Source: Azospirillum sp. SYSU D00513
GTDB taxonomy: Bacteria; Pseudomonadota; Alphaproteobacteria; Azospirillales; Azospirillaceae
Direction of reading: 5' to 3'
NCBI RefSeq assembly: GCF_017356015.1
Contig: NZ_JAFIQV010000033.1
Location: 1-64,000, forward strand
Length of the DNA: 64,000 bases
Under the pieces are notes generated by a model. That model had not been told where the DNA came from, made no database searches, and saw nothing but the letters and a program-made list of their open reading frames with translations. The position numbers were made by a program, and so were the translations under genes. Numbering within the stretch: position 1 is the first letter of the stretch; each line of letters opens with the position of its first letter. This document shows positions 9,928 through 19,816 of the stretch, piece after piece.

Positions 9928-11335
9928 CCGGCTTCGGCTTCGCACCATCACGGCCCGGGTGGGCCTAGTCTATCTCGGGCTCTTCCTGCTGTCCGCGCTG
10001 ATCGTCTCGGGTGTCATCTACAAAGTGACGAGGGCCTTTCTTGACCGCCAAGCGGAGGAAAGGATCCTGGCCGAGGCCGATGGGCTGGTAAGGCATCATG
10101 AACGAGGAGGCCTGCCAAAGGTCATTGCGGTGCTGGAGGACCGCCTTCTGACGGTCCGGCCGGTCGACATCCTGCTGCTGAGCGACCCCAAAGGGATTCC
10201 GCTGGTCGGCAACCTGCCCGTCTTCCCGGCCGTGGCGCCGGATACCGAAGGATGGATTACCTTCCAGCCGCGCGGAACGGACGGAGAGCAATCCGGCGGG
10301 GAGGCACAGGCCCTGGGTATCGTCCGCGCCCTGCCAGATGGGCACAGGCTCCTGGTCGGGATGGATCTCGGCCGGCGATGGCAGTTCCGCAGCGAGATCA
10401 CGAGCGCCCTGCTCTGGACCTTCCTCGTCGTGCTCGGCATTTCGCTCGCCGGCAGCGTCATCATCACCCGTCACTTCACGCGCCGCCTGGAGGTCATCAA
10501 CCGCACCACGCGCAGGATCATGGACGGGGATCTGCACTCCCGCATCCCGCGCTTCCCGCATGAGGACGAACTCGATAGACTGGCGGCGAATCTCAACGGC
10601 ATGCTCGACCAAATCGAGGATCTGATGGCCGGTCTGCGCCATCTCAGCGAGGACATTGCGCACGATCTGCGGACGCCCCTGAACCGTCTGCGCGGACAGC
10701 TCGAACTCGCGGTGATCGAGGCCCAGGACGGGGATCCCGTGCGCGACATGGTCCAGGAGGCGATCGCGGAGGCCGACCGGTTGCTGGACATGTTCGGCGC
10801 CCTGCTCAGCATCGCGCAGGCAAGAGCCGGCCATCAGCAGATGCCATTGGCCGACCTGTCCCTAGCCCCCATCGTGCGCCGGGTGGTCGAACTCTATGAG
10901 CCGGTGGCCGAGGAGCGGAACATCGGCATTCATGTTGACATCCAGGACCCTGCCCCGGTCCGCGGCCACGAGCAGCTTCTGGCACAAGCCTTGGCGAACC
11001 TCGTCGACAACGCGGTCAAATACACGCCCGAAGGCGGCCGCATCGACGTCATGGTGGTTCCCGGGAAGGAGCGGAACGCCACGGAGTTGATCATCGCCGA
11101 CAACGGCATCGGCATTCCGCCCGAGGAATATGAACGAGTTCTCGGCCGGTTCATACGGCTGGACTGGAGCCGTAGCACGCCAGGCAACGGCCTGGGTCTC
11201 AGCCTCGTGGATGCCGTCAGCCGGCTGCATGGAGCAAAGCTCATCATGGAGGACAACCGTCCTGGCTTGAGGGTTAGACTGTGTTTTCCCCAGCATGTTC
11301 CTGTGTCCGGGCAGGTCATCGAACGCCTGACTTGA
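9920..11335 (+). CDS. Sensor histidine kinase
   Basis: A 471-residue membrane kinase. Two transmembrane helices (about 13-35 and 157-180) flank a periplasmic sensor region of about 120 residues without a recognisable ligand motif. A HAMP linker (about 180-235), HisKA domain with phosphoacceptor His near residue 248 (DIAHDLRTPLNRL) and HATPase domain (N-box NLVDNAVKYTP, G1 DNGIGIP, G2 GNGLGLSLV) follow. The start is GTG at 9920, inside the regulator gene, so the pair is translationally coupled. It is the presumed partner of the adjacent response regulator. Confidence 0.93.
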   Translation: MLDRLRLRTITARVGLVYLGLFLLSALIVSGVIYKVTRAFLDRQAEERILAEADGLVRHHERGGLPKVIAVLEDRLLTVRPVDILLLSDPKGIPLVGNLPVFPAVAPDTEGWITFQPRGTDGEQSGGEAQALGIVRALPDGHRLLVGMDLGRRWQFRSEITSALLWTFLVVLGISLAGSVIITRHFTRRLEVINRTTRRIMDGDLHSRIPRFPHEDELDRLAANLNGMLDQIEDLMAGLRHLSEDIAHDLRTPLNRLRGQLELAVIEAQDGDPVRDMVQEAIAEADRLLDMFGALLSIAQARAGHQQMPLADLSLAPIVRRVVELYEPVAEERNIGIHVDIQDPAPVRGHEQLLAQALANLVDNAVKYTPEGGRIDVMVVPGKERNATELIIADNGIGIPPEEYERVLGRFIRLDWSRSTPGNGLGLSLVDAVSRLHGAKLIMEDNRPGLRVRLCFPQHVPVSGQVIERLT

Positions 11336-12109
11336 TTGCTTCCCGGTTCCCCTTCGAACCCTAGGCGATGCAAGTTCACAAGGACTCTTCGCTGATCCCT
11401 ACCTGAGTTAGGTCATCGTCAGGCTGCGCCATCCTTCATGGATAGGAGGGAAGGGTGTATCGCCTGGCAGAAATCCCTGAAATCTTTACCCGTCCTCCAC
11501 AATGAAAACCATGCGATAGGGACTCAATCAAGCTATTTGTTATATAGGTTATTCCTTATTTGTATGTGTCACTACTTGCCAGTGGACGACTCGGAAAACC
11601 CCGATTCGAACGTCACTACTTGCCATGAATGCGTCACCACCTGCCACGCGACTCGGTCACCACTTGCCAGGGGAAAAGCCCGCCTGTCACCACTTGCCAG
11701 GGGAAAAGGCCTCCGAATCCACCGGATCGGCGGAGGCGTCACCACTTGCCAAACGTTCTGCCGACCGATGCCAGTTACCGGAGTCGCGGGACCAGGGCCG
11801 GAGTTTGGAGCCTGCCGCGGTTCCGGGCCCTTCCGGTCCCGCCGCCTAGCGCATCCGCCCCGGGCAAGCCCACCTGTCTGGAGGCAGGGCGACACCAAAT
11901 GCCAAACTTGGCCTTCGCTTTATACCCCATCCGGGCGGCGTGGCCGGGGCGCTGTCACCAAATGCCAGACGGAAAAGCCGGGCGGCGGCGGGCTTTCCGG
12001 GCAGCTGTCACTAAATGCCAAACTCCGGCGACGGACTCGGAACCACGTACCGCCGATGCGGCGCCACGCGTCACCACCTGCCAAATGGCCGAAGATTCCC
12101 TCCTGTGCC
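11336..12109 (+). other. Plasmid replication origin region (oriV)
   Basis: A 774-bp stretch before repA. It contains an AT-rich segment (about 11515-11568) followed by ten copies of a 14-bp direct repeat (listed separately). AT-rich DNA beside iterons and an initiator gene is the standard layout of iteron-controlled plasmid origins. An open frame runs through the region in phase with repA, but the iterons and lack of family similarity argue it is not translated. I found no clear match to a DnaA box. Confidence 0.8.
11568..12083 (+). repeat. Ten 14-bp iterons upstream of repA
   Basis: Direct repeats of consensus GTCACYAMHTGCCA start at 11568, 11612, 11633, 11656, 11686, 11738, 11891, 11954, 12007 and 12070. 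Seven carry a C(T/C)ACTTGCCA- or CACCTGCCA-type core and three (11891, 11954, 12007) an AAATGCCA core, so there are two sub-types. Copies 4 and 5 sit exactly 30 bp apart and share the flank CCAGGGGAAAAG. Spacing elsewhere is irregular (21 to 153 bp). These are the expected RepA binding sites for initiation and copy-number control; the last copy lies 27 bp before the repA start. Confidence 0.88.
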
Positions 12110-13087
12110 ATGCTTGCGGAAACTCTGAGGGGGCTTGCCGTGGGCGAGGTGCACGAGCTTATCACTCGGTATGGCCATCGGGCCGCGCGCGACATGGTGG
12201 CGGCGGAGGACCGCCGCTACGTCGACCTCGCGGCGGCAATCCTGGGGGACGAGCAGGGAGCGCTCGGCTATCTCTATTCCGGCTTCGCGATGACGGCCCT
12301 GCCGCACCGGCGCCTGGCGGACGACGGCGAGGCCTGGCAGCGCCAGAACGGGCGCTTCAACCTGATGGTCGAGCCGGGCTTCATCCCCGGCCTCGACGGG
12401 CGCCCGAGCCGCCAGGGCGTTCCCTACGGCAGCCGGGCCCGGCTGATCCTTCTCTATCTCCAGACCGAAGCCATCCGGACCAACTCCCCGGAGGTCCGTC
12501 TCGGCAACACGATGCATGACTGGCTCGACCGCATGGGCGTCAAGTCAGGCGGCAGCAGCTACAACGCAATCCGCGACCAGTCGCGCCGCTTGAGCGCCTG
12601 CCGGCTGACGGTGAGCTGGATTTCGGATGACGGGCGCAGCGGGTTCGAGCGCGCGAACATCGTTGGCGCCATGATGTTCGCCCCGAGCGATACCCGCCAA
12701 GGCTCCCTGTGGGACGAGACCGCCTGGCTGTCGACGGAGTTCTTCCAGGCCTTGCGGGACCATCCGCTGCCGGTATCCGAGACGGCTATCAAGGCGATCC
12801 AGAACAGCAGCGCCGTGATGGATATCTACATCTGGCTCTGCTACCGCCTGCGCTCGGTGTCCAAGCCGACCCTCGTGCCCTGGCCCGCCCTGCACCAGCA
12901 GTTCGGCTCCGAGTACAAGCAGATCCGCCAGTTCCGCGCCAAGTTCCTGCCCGCCCTGAAGGAGGCGCTCGCGGTCTATCCCGACGCCAAGGTCGAGATC
13001 GACGGCAACGGCATGCGCCTGCTGCCCTCGCGGCCGGCGGTGCCAGAGCGCCGGGTGTTCATGCTGTCGCCGGGCAGCGGTTCATGA
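12110..13087 (+). CDS. repA: Plasmid replication initiator, RPA/RepA family
   Basis: A 325-residue initiator. Conserved stretches of the RPA (plasmid-encoded RepA) family typical of Acetobacteraceae and Azospirillaceae plasmids are present: YSGFAMTALPHRR, QNGRFNLMVEPG, VPYGSRARLILLYLQTEA, and the IYIWLCYRL and PWPALHQQFGSEY segments in the C-terminal winged-helix part. It should bind the upstream iterons and recruit the host replisome. I placed the start at the ATG at 12110, directly after the last iteron; the frame is open further upstream through the iterons but has no family similarity there. Confidence 0.92.
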   Translation: MLAETLRGLAVGEVHELITRYGHRAARDMVAAEDRRYVDLAAAILGDEQGALGYLYSGFAMTALPHRRLADDGEAWQRQNGRFNLMVEPGFIPGLDGRPSRQGVPYGSRARLILLYLQTEAIRTNSPEVRLGNTMHDWLDRMGVKSGGSSYNAIRDQSRRLSACRLTVSWISDDGRSGFERANIVGAMMFAPSDTRQGSLWDETAWLSTEFFQALRDHPLPVSETAIKAIQNSSAVMDIYIWLCYRLRSVSKPTLVPWPALHQQFGSEYKQIRQFRAKFLPALKEALAVYPDAKVEIDGNGMRLLPSRPAVPERRVFMLSPGSGS

Positions 13088-13123
13088 CGCGGAGCCCTCT
13101 CAGGAAGACTTGAACCGGCGGCA

Positions 13124-13159
13124 AACATCCCAAAAGGCCAAATGCCCCCTTGGGATGTT
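13124..13159. terminator. Hairpin after repA
   Basis: Ten-base perfect arms (AACATCCCAA at 13124-13133 and TTGGGATGTT at 13150-13159) around a 16-base loop, between the convergent ends of repA and the SDR gene. The position fits a bidirectional terminator, though no long T-run follows. A CCCCTTACCC at 13162-13171 resembles the element repeated near parA with one mismatch. Confidence 0.5.
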
Positions 13160-13180
13160 GCCCCCTTACCCTCCTGCCCC

Positions 13181-14134
<954 letters not shown>

Positions 14135-14432
14135 CGTTTCACCTTATCGGAGCTGTGCCGCGGAAATGCGAAAGCCCGCAGCAGAAAAGCAAAAACTCGT
14201 TTCAGAAGTACAGAGGTCCGTCGGCTCTGCCCGCAATTGTCCTTACCCCTGACGATGCCTTCCTCGTCCCCGGCTCCGGCCATCCGCAGGGCGAGCCGGG
14301 AGGACCGGAGCGATTTTCTTGGTCGAAGCCCCGCTTCCTCTCGCCGGGAGCAGTCCTGCCAGCTATTGGTATGCGGAGGATGCCATGTGCATCAATCTCA
14401 AATTTGTTCAGAAAGGCCGTGAACCCTGCTGT

Positions 14433-15674
14433 TCAGCCGTGGCCTGCCAGGGCTGCCTTGAGCCTCTCCCCGACATCGGCAAGGACGGGTTCCCAGGCGC
14501 CGAGCGCGGGCTGCCGGAAAAGATGTGCGGTGGGGTACCAGGGCGAATGGGCACAGCCGCGCATCCACCGCCAGTCGGGATCGGCCGACAGCAGGATCCA
14601 CACCGGTTTGCCGAGCGCGCCGGCCAGATGAACCACGGCCGTATCGACCCCGATGACCAGATCGAGACCCGCCATAACGGTGGCCGTGTCGGCGAAATCG
14701 CCGAAAGATTCTCCATGCCGGATGACGCGCCCTCCCCCCTCAACCCGGTCCAGATCGGCCTCGGCCGCTCCCTTCTGGAGGCTGTGGAATTCCAGCCCCG
14801 GCAACGCCAATAGGGGGGCCAGCCGTTCGACGGGTAGGGAGCGGTGAGCGTCATCCGGATCCTCCGCCCGTCCGGCCCAGGCCAGCCCGACGCGGATGGG
14901 GCCGCGGGCACCGGACGTCGGAGCGCTTCCCTCCTGCCCTGCCCCCAGGTAGGGCACCCGGTTAGGCACCGTGTCCCTACCCGTCCGAAAGATCCTGGGC
15001 AGGCTCATCAGCGGCGCATGCGCCGCGTAGGCTGGGATCCGCTCTCCTTCGGACAGAATACCGTCGACACCATCGAGCCCCGCCACCAGGCGCCGGAGCA
15101 CGGCCGGAACAGCCAGAACCACGCGCGCGCCGCGTGCCGCGGCCAGGGGCACATAGCGCGAGAACTGGATCGTGTCGCCGAATCCCTGTTCGGCATGGAG
15201 CAGCAGGACCCCGCCGTCGAGCGGCCGGCCGTCCCAGAACAGGTCCCAGCGCGGAACCCAAGGCGTCGGTCCCTTCAGGTGCCAACGCTGCTCGTAAAGG
15301 CAGAACCCTTCCCTGAGGTCGCCGGCCGCCAGGAGGGCCATGGCGAGATTGTACCCGACGCGCGCGTCCTGCGGGGCGAGCGCGTGGGCCTTGCGGAACT
15401 GGGCCAAGGCATCCTCCGGCCGGCCGGCCTTCATCAGGCTGACCGCCAGGTCGCCATGGGCAGCCGGGTGGCCGGAGGATGCGGCGGCGGCGAACAGCCG
15501 CGCCGCCGCCACGTAATCGCGCCCGAGATGATGCAGGACGCCCAGCCGGTGCAGGGCCTCTGGGTGCCGGGGGTCCTCCCGCAGCAGGGCGCGGCATAGG
15601 GCCGCCGCCTCGGCCAGGCGACCATCCCGGCAACAGGCGTCCACTGCGGCAGACAGGTCCTTGCTGGTGGGCAT
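14433..15674 (-). CDS. TPR-containing glycosyltransferase (GT9-like)
   Basis: A 413-residue cytosolic protein. Three or four TPR units (about residues 5-130) precede a GT-B half with the motif LLHAEQGFGDTIQFSRY (about 165-180) and a C-terminal VDTAVVHLAGALGKPVW followed by DPDWRW and SPWYPTA. This is the same architecture as the genes at 20896, 28185 and 36444. The TPRs probably bind the protein acceptor; the GT9-like module would use an activated sugar. The start at 15674 lies 14 bp after the stop of the GMC oxidoreductase gene, so the two are likely co-transcribed. The upstream frame has no similarity. Confidence 0.85.
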   Translation of the reverse strand: MPTSKDLSAAVDACCRDGRLAEAAALCRALLREDPRHPEALHRLGVLHHLGRDYVAAARLFAAAASSGHPAAHGDLAVSLMKAGRPEDALAQFRKAHALAPQDARVGYNLAMALLAAGDLREGFCLYEQRWHLKGPTPWVPRWDLFWDGRPLDGGVLLLHAEQGFGDTIQFSRYVPLAAARGARVVLAVPAVLRRLVAGLDGVDGILSEGERIPAYAAHAPLMSLPRIFRTGRDTVPNRVPYLGAGQEGSAPTSGARGPIRVGLAWAGRAEDPDDAHRSLPVERLAPLLALPGLEFHSLQKGAAEADLDRVEGGGRVIRHGESFGDFADTATVMAGLDLVIGVDTAVVHLAGALGKPVWILLSADPDWRWMRGCAHSPWYPTAHLFRQPALGAWEPVLADVGERLKAALAGHG

Positions 15675-15688
15675 GCGGCGGGGTTCCC

Positions 15689-17323
15689 TCAAGCGCCGAC
15701 GGACTCCAGGGTGGGCTTCGGGCGCACCGCCAGCCCGTCCAGATGGTCGCCGAGCCGCAAGGCGAGGGCGATGATCGTAAAGGTCGGATTCGCCCAGCCG
15801 GAGGTCGGGAAGACCGCGCTGCCCGCGACATACAGGTTTTCCACCCCATGCACCTTGCAGTCGCGATCCACTACCCCGCGCGACGGGTCCTCCGCCATGC
15901 GCACTGTTCCCATGTGATGGTAACCGCCGATGGAATGAGCGCTGATTAGGGGATCCGTGCGCCAGAGCACCGCCGGATCCTCCAGCCAAGCCGCGGGCAC
16001 CGCACGGCCTAGCCCGAGCCCCCGCAGCGTCGTGTCCATCGTCTCCACTAGAACCCGCACCGAATGCTTATCGAGTTCCGTCAGGCGCCAGTGCAGGTCC
16101 ACGCGCGGCATGCCAAGCGCGTCGCGCCCCACCTGCAGGAGGATGCGGCTGTCCGGATTGGGCGCCTGCTCCGCCCGCACGATCATGGCGATCTGCCGCG
16201 CGCCGGACTTCGCCAGGAGCCAGGGGCGCAGCGGGTCCGTCCGCTCATGCACCCACAACGCGGCGTCCTTCACGGAGCGCCACAGGCGGCGGTTGCGCGC
16301 CGATGGATTCAGCCGGTGCTTCATCGAGTTGTAGGTCCTCATCGCCCAGAACTGCGGGTCCCGCTCTCCCTGCCGGGCGCCGAGCGTGAAGGCCGAGTTG
16401 AGCGTGGCGAGGCGCTGCTGCGCCGCATCCTGCAGCCCCAGCAGGGCGGCGTGGCGCGTGCCGCCGATGCGGTGCGTACGGCCGAAGGCGGCCAGCAGCG
16501 GCCAGGCGGACGGGGTCTCCAGCCGGCCACCGCGGGCGTGCGGGTGCTCCATGAAGAAGCGCCCCACCAAATCGTTCTGGTTTCCGATCCCGGCAGGGGC
16601 GACGTCGTTCGAAACCAGCATCAGGCGTGGGGTCTCGATGCCGCCGAGCGCCAGGACAATCTGGCCGGCCCGGATGACTGCCTGCTGCCCGCCGACGTCC
16701 TTGACCGTGACGGACAGGATGCGGCGCCCGTCCTGCGACAGGGTCAGCCCCGTAGCGGTGGCGTGGGTCAGCAGACTCGCCCCCGCGTGGCCGATCACGT
16801 CCCCCAAGTTCGGCAGGGTAAACCGGTTCATCCGGTCGTCGAAGCTCCAGCAGCCGACGCGCAGGCTTTCGGTGTCGAGCGCCCGCAGCATGGGGAATCG
16901 CTGCATCAGGGCGTCGCGCCCGGCGGACGGAGCGGCGATCTCCAGCACCTCGGCCGCTTCGCGGTAGTAGCGCGCGAGATCCGCCGGCCCGATGGGCCAG
17001 CCGCTGTGCGGGACCCAGGGGCGCCGCTCGAAGTCGATGGCGTCCAGTTCGGCGCAGCGGCCGCCCCAGATGGGCGTCGTGCCACCGACCATGCGCAGGT
17101 TCACGCTGTCCAGGTCGTAATAGGGATGTCCGCTCGAGGATCCCGCGGCAAGGTCCTGCACCTCGGCCTCGAAATCGGCGCCCCCGCTTTCGACCAGCAG
17201 GACCTCGTGGCCCCGCGCCAGCAGCCGGCGCGCCACCGTGATGCCCGCGACCCCTGCACCGACGACGCAGACCGGGACGTCGAAGGTTCGCGGCTCGGCA
17301 ATCTCCCTCAGGTCATACAGCAT
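15689..17323 (-). CDS. GMC-family FAD-dependent oxidoreductase
   Basis: A 544-residue flavoprotein with an N-terminal ADP-binding fold (VCVVGAGVAGITVARRLLARG, then LLVESGG), the substrate/FAD region (LRMVGGTTPIWGGRC, about 78-92) and the C-terminal GMC signature (HHMGTVRMAEDP, then NLYVAGSAVFPTSGWANPTFT with the usual His and Asn region). GMC enzymes oxidise alcohols and sugars. It lacks a Tat or Sec signal, so it should be cytosolic. It sits inside the glycosylation island, 14 bp upstream of a TPR glycosyltransferase; oxidising a sugar donor or attached sugar is a reasonable but unproven role. Confidence 0.88.
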   Translation of the reverse strand: MLYDLREIAEPRTFDVPVCVVGAGVAGITVARRLLARGHEVLLVESGGADFEAEVQDLAAGSSSGHPYYDLDSVNLRMVGGTTPIWGGRCAELDAIDFERRPWVPHSGWPIGPADLARYYREAAEVLEIAAPSAGRDALMQRFPMLRALDTESLRVGCWSFDDRMNRFTLPNLGDVIGHAGASLLTHATATGLTLSQDGRRILSVTVKDVGGQQAVIRAGQIVLALGGIETPRLMLVSNDVAPAGIGNQNDLVGRFFMEHPHARGGRLETPSAWPLLAAFGRTHRIGGTRHAALLGLQDAAQQRLATLNSAFTLGARQGERDPQFWAMRTYNSMKHRLNPSARNRRLWRSVKDAALWVHERTDPLRPWLLAKSGARQIAMIVRAEQAPNPDSRILLQVGRDALGMPRVDLHWRLTELDKHSVRVLVETMDTTLRGLGLGRAVPAAWLEDPAVLWRTDPLISAHSIGGYHHMGTVRMAEDPSRGVVDRDCKVHGVENLYVAGSAVFPTSGWANPTFTIIALALRLGDHLDGLAVRPKPTLESVGA

Positions 17324-17408
17324 TGGTACCTACTGGGTGCGGAACGCTGGTGCGCGTCATGATGGCATGGCGTAGCACCTTACCGTGCGGTCACGCAGCC
17401 TGTATACC

Positions 17409-18674
17409 TTACTGCCCCGGAATAGGAACGGCGTCCGCTCCGCTCCCTTCCCGAGACCGCAGCCCGAGGCTCTCCAGCATCCGGTCGATGCGCACGTCCC
17501 AACTCCATTCCGCCCGCATCTGCGCGGCCGCCCGCTCGCCGAGAGCCCGCGCGGCGGTCCGGTCAGCGTAGACGCGCTCCAGAGCCTCCACGATCTCGTC
17601 GACCGAGGACTCGCCCCAGCCTTGGGTACCCATGCCGTCCGGGTCGGCCTCGACGGGCGCCTGCACCCGCAGGGGATAGCAGGCCACGTCTGCGATCAGG
17701 TCGAGATGCCCGGTGTTGGCGGACAGGATGGTCGGAACGCCGCAGGCCAGGGCCTCCATGGCAACTAGGTTGGTGCCGCCCTCACAGCGGTTGGGGAAGA
17801 GGGCGACGTCCGCCTGGCGCAACAGCTTGCCCATCGCTGTGTTGGGAACCGCCGGCACGATCTGGAAGGATCCTTCCGGCAGCCCGTTGTTCCGCAGCCA
17901 TCCGGCCACATCCACCTGCCCTGCCGCATCCAGTTGGGGAGCGCTGTCCAGAACGGAAGAACGGGCCATAGTCCGAGCCAGGGTTGGCCAGGGACTGACC
18001 CAGCCTGTTATGAGCAGGGCATCCGGATGGCGCTCATGAAAGCGTCGGAAAGCGGCGACGGCGATGTCCTGCCCCTTGCGGAATTCAAGCTTGCCGCCGG
18101 AATAGACGATGAAGCGGGCCTGGGCATGGGCACGGGGAGGACCGGGGTAAAAAATGGTCTCATCAATGCCCTGCGGGCAGACGTCCACCTGATCGAGTCC
18201 GGCCGCGCGCAGCACCTTGGCCGTCCAAGTGGCGCCGGCCGCGATCCGTGCGAAACGCCGGCCGCGGTCCAGGGCTTCCGGCCCCAGATTGGTGTCTTCG
18301 AGAAAGACGATGGCAAGGTTGGGTGCTCCGCTGATGGACGCCGTGGCCGGTGCTCCGAATAAGCCGTTGCCCAGGCCGTGCAGCATCGGAAAATTGCCGC
18401 GCACCGGGCTGGCCGGGTCCGGACGGTTCTTCAAGGCCTTGGCGGTGGACGCGGCGCTTGTGCTCAGCCGTTCGAGAACGGCGGCATCGAACGCGTTCCG
18501 GTCGACGGAGGACAGGGGATAGAACGGCACCGGGTCCAGGTCGCCGCGGGCCAGCATGCGGCGCGCGATGTGAAGACCAAGGACGCCCCATCCGGAAAAA
18601 CTGCCGAGTTGCCAAAGGAGGCCGACCTTCCGGATCGCCCCCTCGCTGTCCAGCCTCACCTTCGTCGGCAGCAT
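17409..18674 (-). CDS. GT4-type glycosyltransferase
   Basis: A 421-residue GT-B enzyme. The N-terminal half begins KVGLLWQLGSFSGWGVLGLHIA, a donor/acceptor loop; the C-terminal half has the phosphate-binding region VYSGGKLEFRKGQDIAVAAF and the retaining E-x7-E motif within FPNRCEGGTNLVAMEALACGVP. No membrane segment. Its 3' end is about 85 bp before the GMC gene start and it shares that strand. Donor and acceptor cannot be told from sequence. Confidence 0.85.
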   Translation of the reverse strand: MLPTKVRLDSEGAIRKVGLLWQLGSFSGWGVLGLHIARRMLARGDLDPVPFYPLSSVDRNAFDAAVLERLSTSAASTAKALKNRPDPASPVRGNFPMLHGLGNGLFGAPATASISGAPNLAIVFLEDTNLGPEALDRGRRFARIAAGATWTAKVLRAAGLDQVDVCPQGIDETIFYPGPPRAHAQARFIVYSGGKLEFRKGQDIAVAAFRRFHERHPDALLITGWVSPWPTLARTMARSSVLDSAPQLDAAGQVDVAGWLRNNGLPEGSFQIVPAVPNTAMGKLLRQADVALFPNRCEGGTNLVAMEALACGVPTILSANTGHLDLIADVACYPLRVQAPVEADPDGMGTQGWGESSVDEIVEALERVYADRTAARALGERAAAQMRAEWSWDVRIDRMLESLGLRSREGSGADAVPIPGQ

Positions 18675-18908
18675 CAGGCCATGTCCTTCACGGGCCTCGG
18701 CAGCTCCTTTGCCTCAGGTCCGCCGCTTCCATTGGACTCCGGTTTCTTCACCAACCCCTCATTCCATCGACGATGATGCGTTCTCCTAGCCCATCTCGTT
18801 CCGCAATGCGACCATACTCTCTCGCCGGCCTTTCTTGACAGTCCAGCGGGGGAACGATCATGGTCGGCCCACTTCTCATCGACCATCTGATGGCGGCTCC
18901 TTTCCATC

Positions 18909-19784
18909 ATGCGCATCCTCATCACGATCCCGCACTATTTCGGGCCGCCGGATCCGGCTTCGAATGACGCTTCCTACGGATCGACCAGCCGTGACCCGGC
19001 AGTCCGCATTGCCGCCCTACGGGCCGCCATCATCTCCTGCCATCGGCATTTCGGTTACCAGGGCATGATGTACAGCGAAGGCACGAACCGGATCGTGCGC
19101 CCTGCAAACGTTGGTTTCGCCACCTCCGTCGATGTCGTGGTGTTTACGACCCAAGGCCGCCATCTGCTGGAAAATCTCGGCCTGCCGAGCGGTTTCTTCG
19201 AGCACCGGTCCGTCGATGCGGATCCCATGATGATCGGGTTCGAATGCCATAAGGAGTTGGCGAACCGGCTTGGGCAGTATGACTACTACGGCTACATAGA
19301 GGACGATCTGGTCATCACCGACCAGAATTTTTTCGATAAGATTTCGATGTTCAACAAGTCACACGGAGATTCCTGCGTTTTGTTGCCGAATCGCTATGAA
19401 ACGGCCATGCCTTCCATGTTCAACAAGCTCTACATCGATCGCGTCACGTTGCCGTATTTGCCGCGCCTCAGCACCGAGCCAGACGACCGCCGAACCATCC
19501 AAGGACAATTCCTGAACCGCCCTCTTCTCTTCGAGCGCCCTTCGAACCCCCACTCCGGCTGCTTCTTCCTGGACGAGCATCAAATGAGGATATGGCAGGC
19601 GCAACCTTTCTTCTTGGACAGGGACGCGAGCTTCGTCGGACCTTTGGAAAGCGCCGCGACCCTCGGCATTATGCGCAGCTTCAAAATCTATAAGCCGCAC
19701 GAATCCTGCGCGAATTTCCTAGAAATCCACCACGCCTGCAACCGCTACTTGGAGCGCCAAATCAAGACCGTACCGAATTTCTGA
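18909..19784 (+). CDS. Uncharacterised GT-A-like protein
   Basis: A 291-residue soluble protein that I cannot place in a named family. It begins with a hydrophobic strand (RILITIPHYFG) and carries YGYIEDDLVITDQNFF (about residues 126-141), which looks like the acidic metal-binding DxD site of a GT-A glycosyltransferase, and later HSGCFFLDEHQM. No signal peptide or transmembrane helix. Codon use is less GC-biased than its neighbours. It is a single plus-strand gene between minus-strand glycosyltransferases, which supports a sugar-transfer role but does not define it. Confidence 0.62.
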   Translation: MRILITIPHYFGPPDPASNDASYGSTSRDPAVRIAALRAAIISCHRHFGYQGMMYSEGTNRIVRPANVGFATSVDVVVFTTQGRHLLENLGLPSGFFEHRSVDADPMMIGFECHKELANRLGQYDYYGYIEDDLVITDQNFFDKISMFNKSHGDSCVLLPNRYETAMPSMFNKLYIDRVTLPYLPRLSTEPDDRRTIQGQFLNRPLLFERPSNPHSGCFFLDEHQMRIWQAQPFFLDRDASFVGPLESAATLGIMRSFKIYKPHESCANFLEIHHACNRYLERQIKTVPNF

Positions 19785-19816
19785 AGCCACGCGGGGAACC
19801 GGTCGCGGATCAGGAA

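Noticed and set aside
11568-12083. Short repeats with variable gaps resembling CRISPR
   Set aside because: The units are 14 bp with irregular gaps beside repA; they are iterons, and no cas genes are in the window.
11438-12109. In-frame upstream extension of repA (224 codons)
   Set aside because: It runs through the iterons and AT-rich origin and has no similarity; the RPA family begins after 12110.
16064-17362. A 432-codon plus-strand frame
   Set aside because: Antisense to the GMC oxidoreductase gene.
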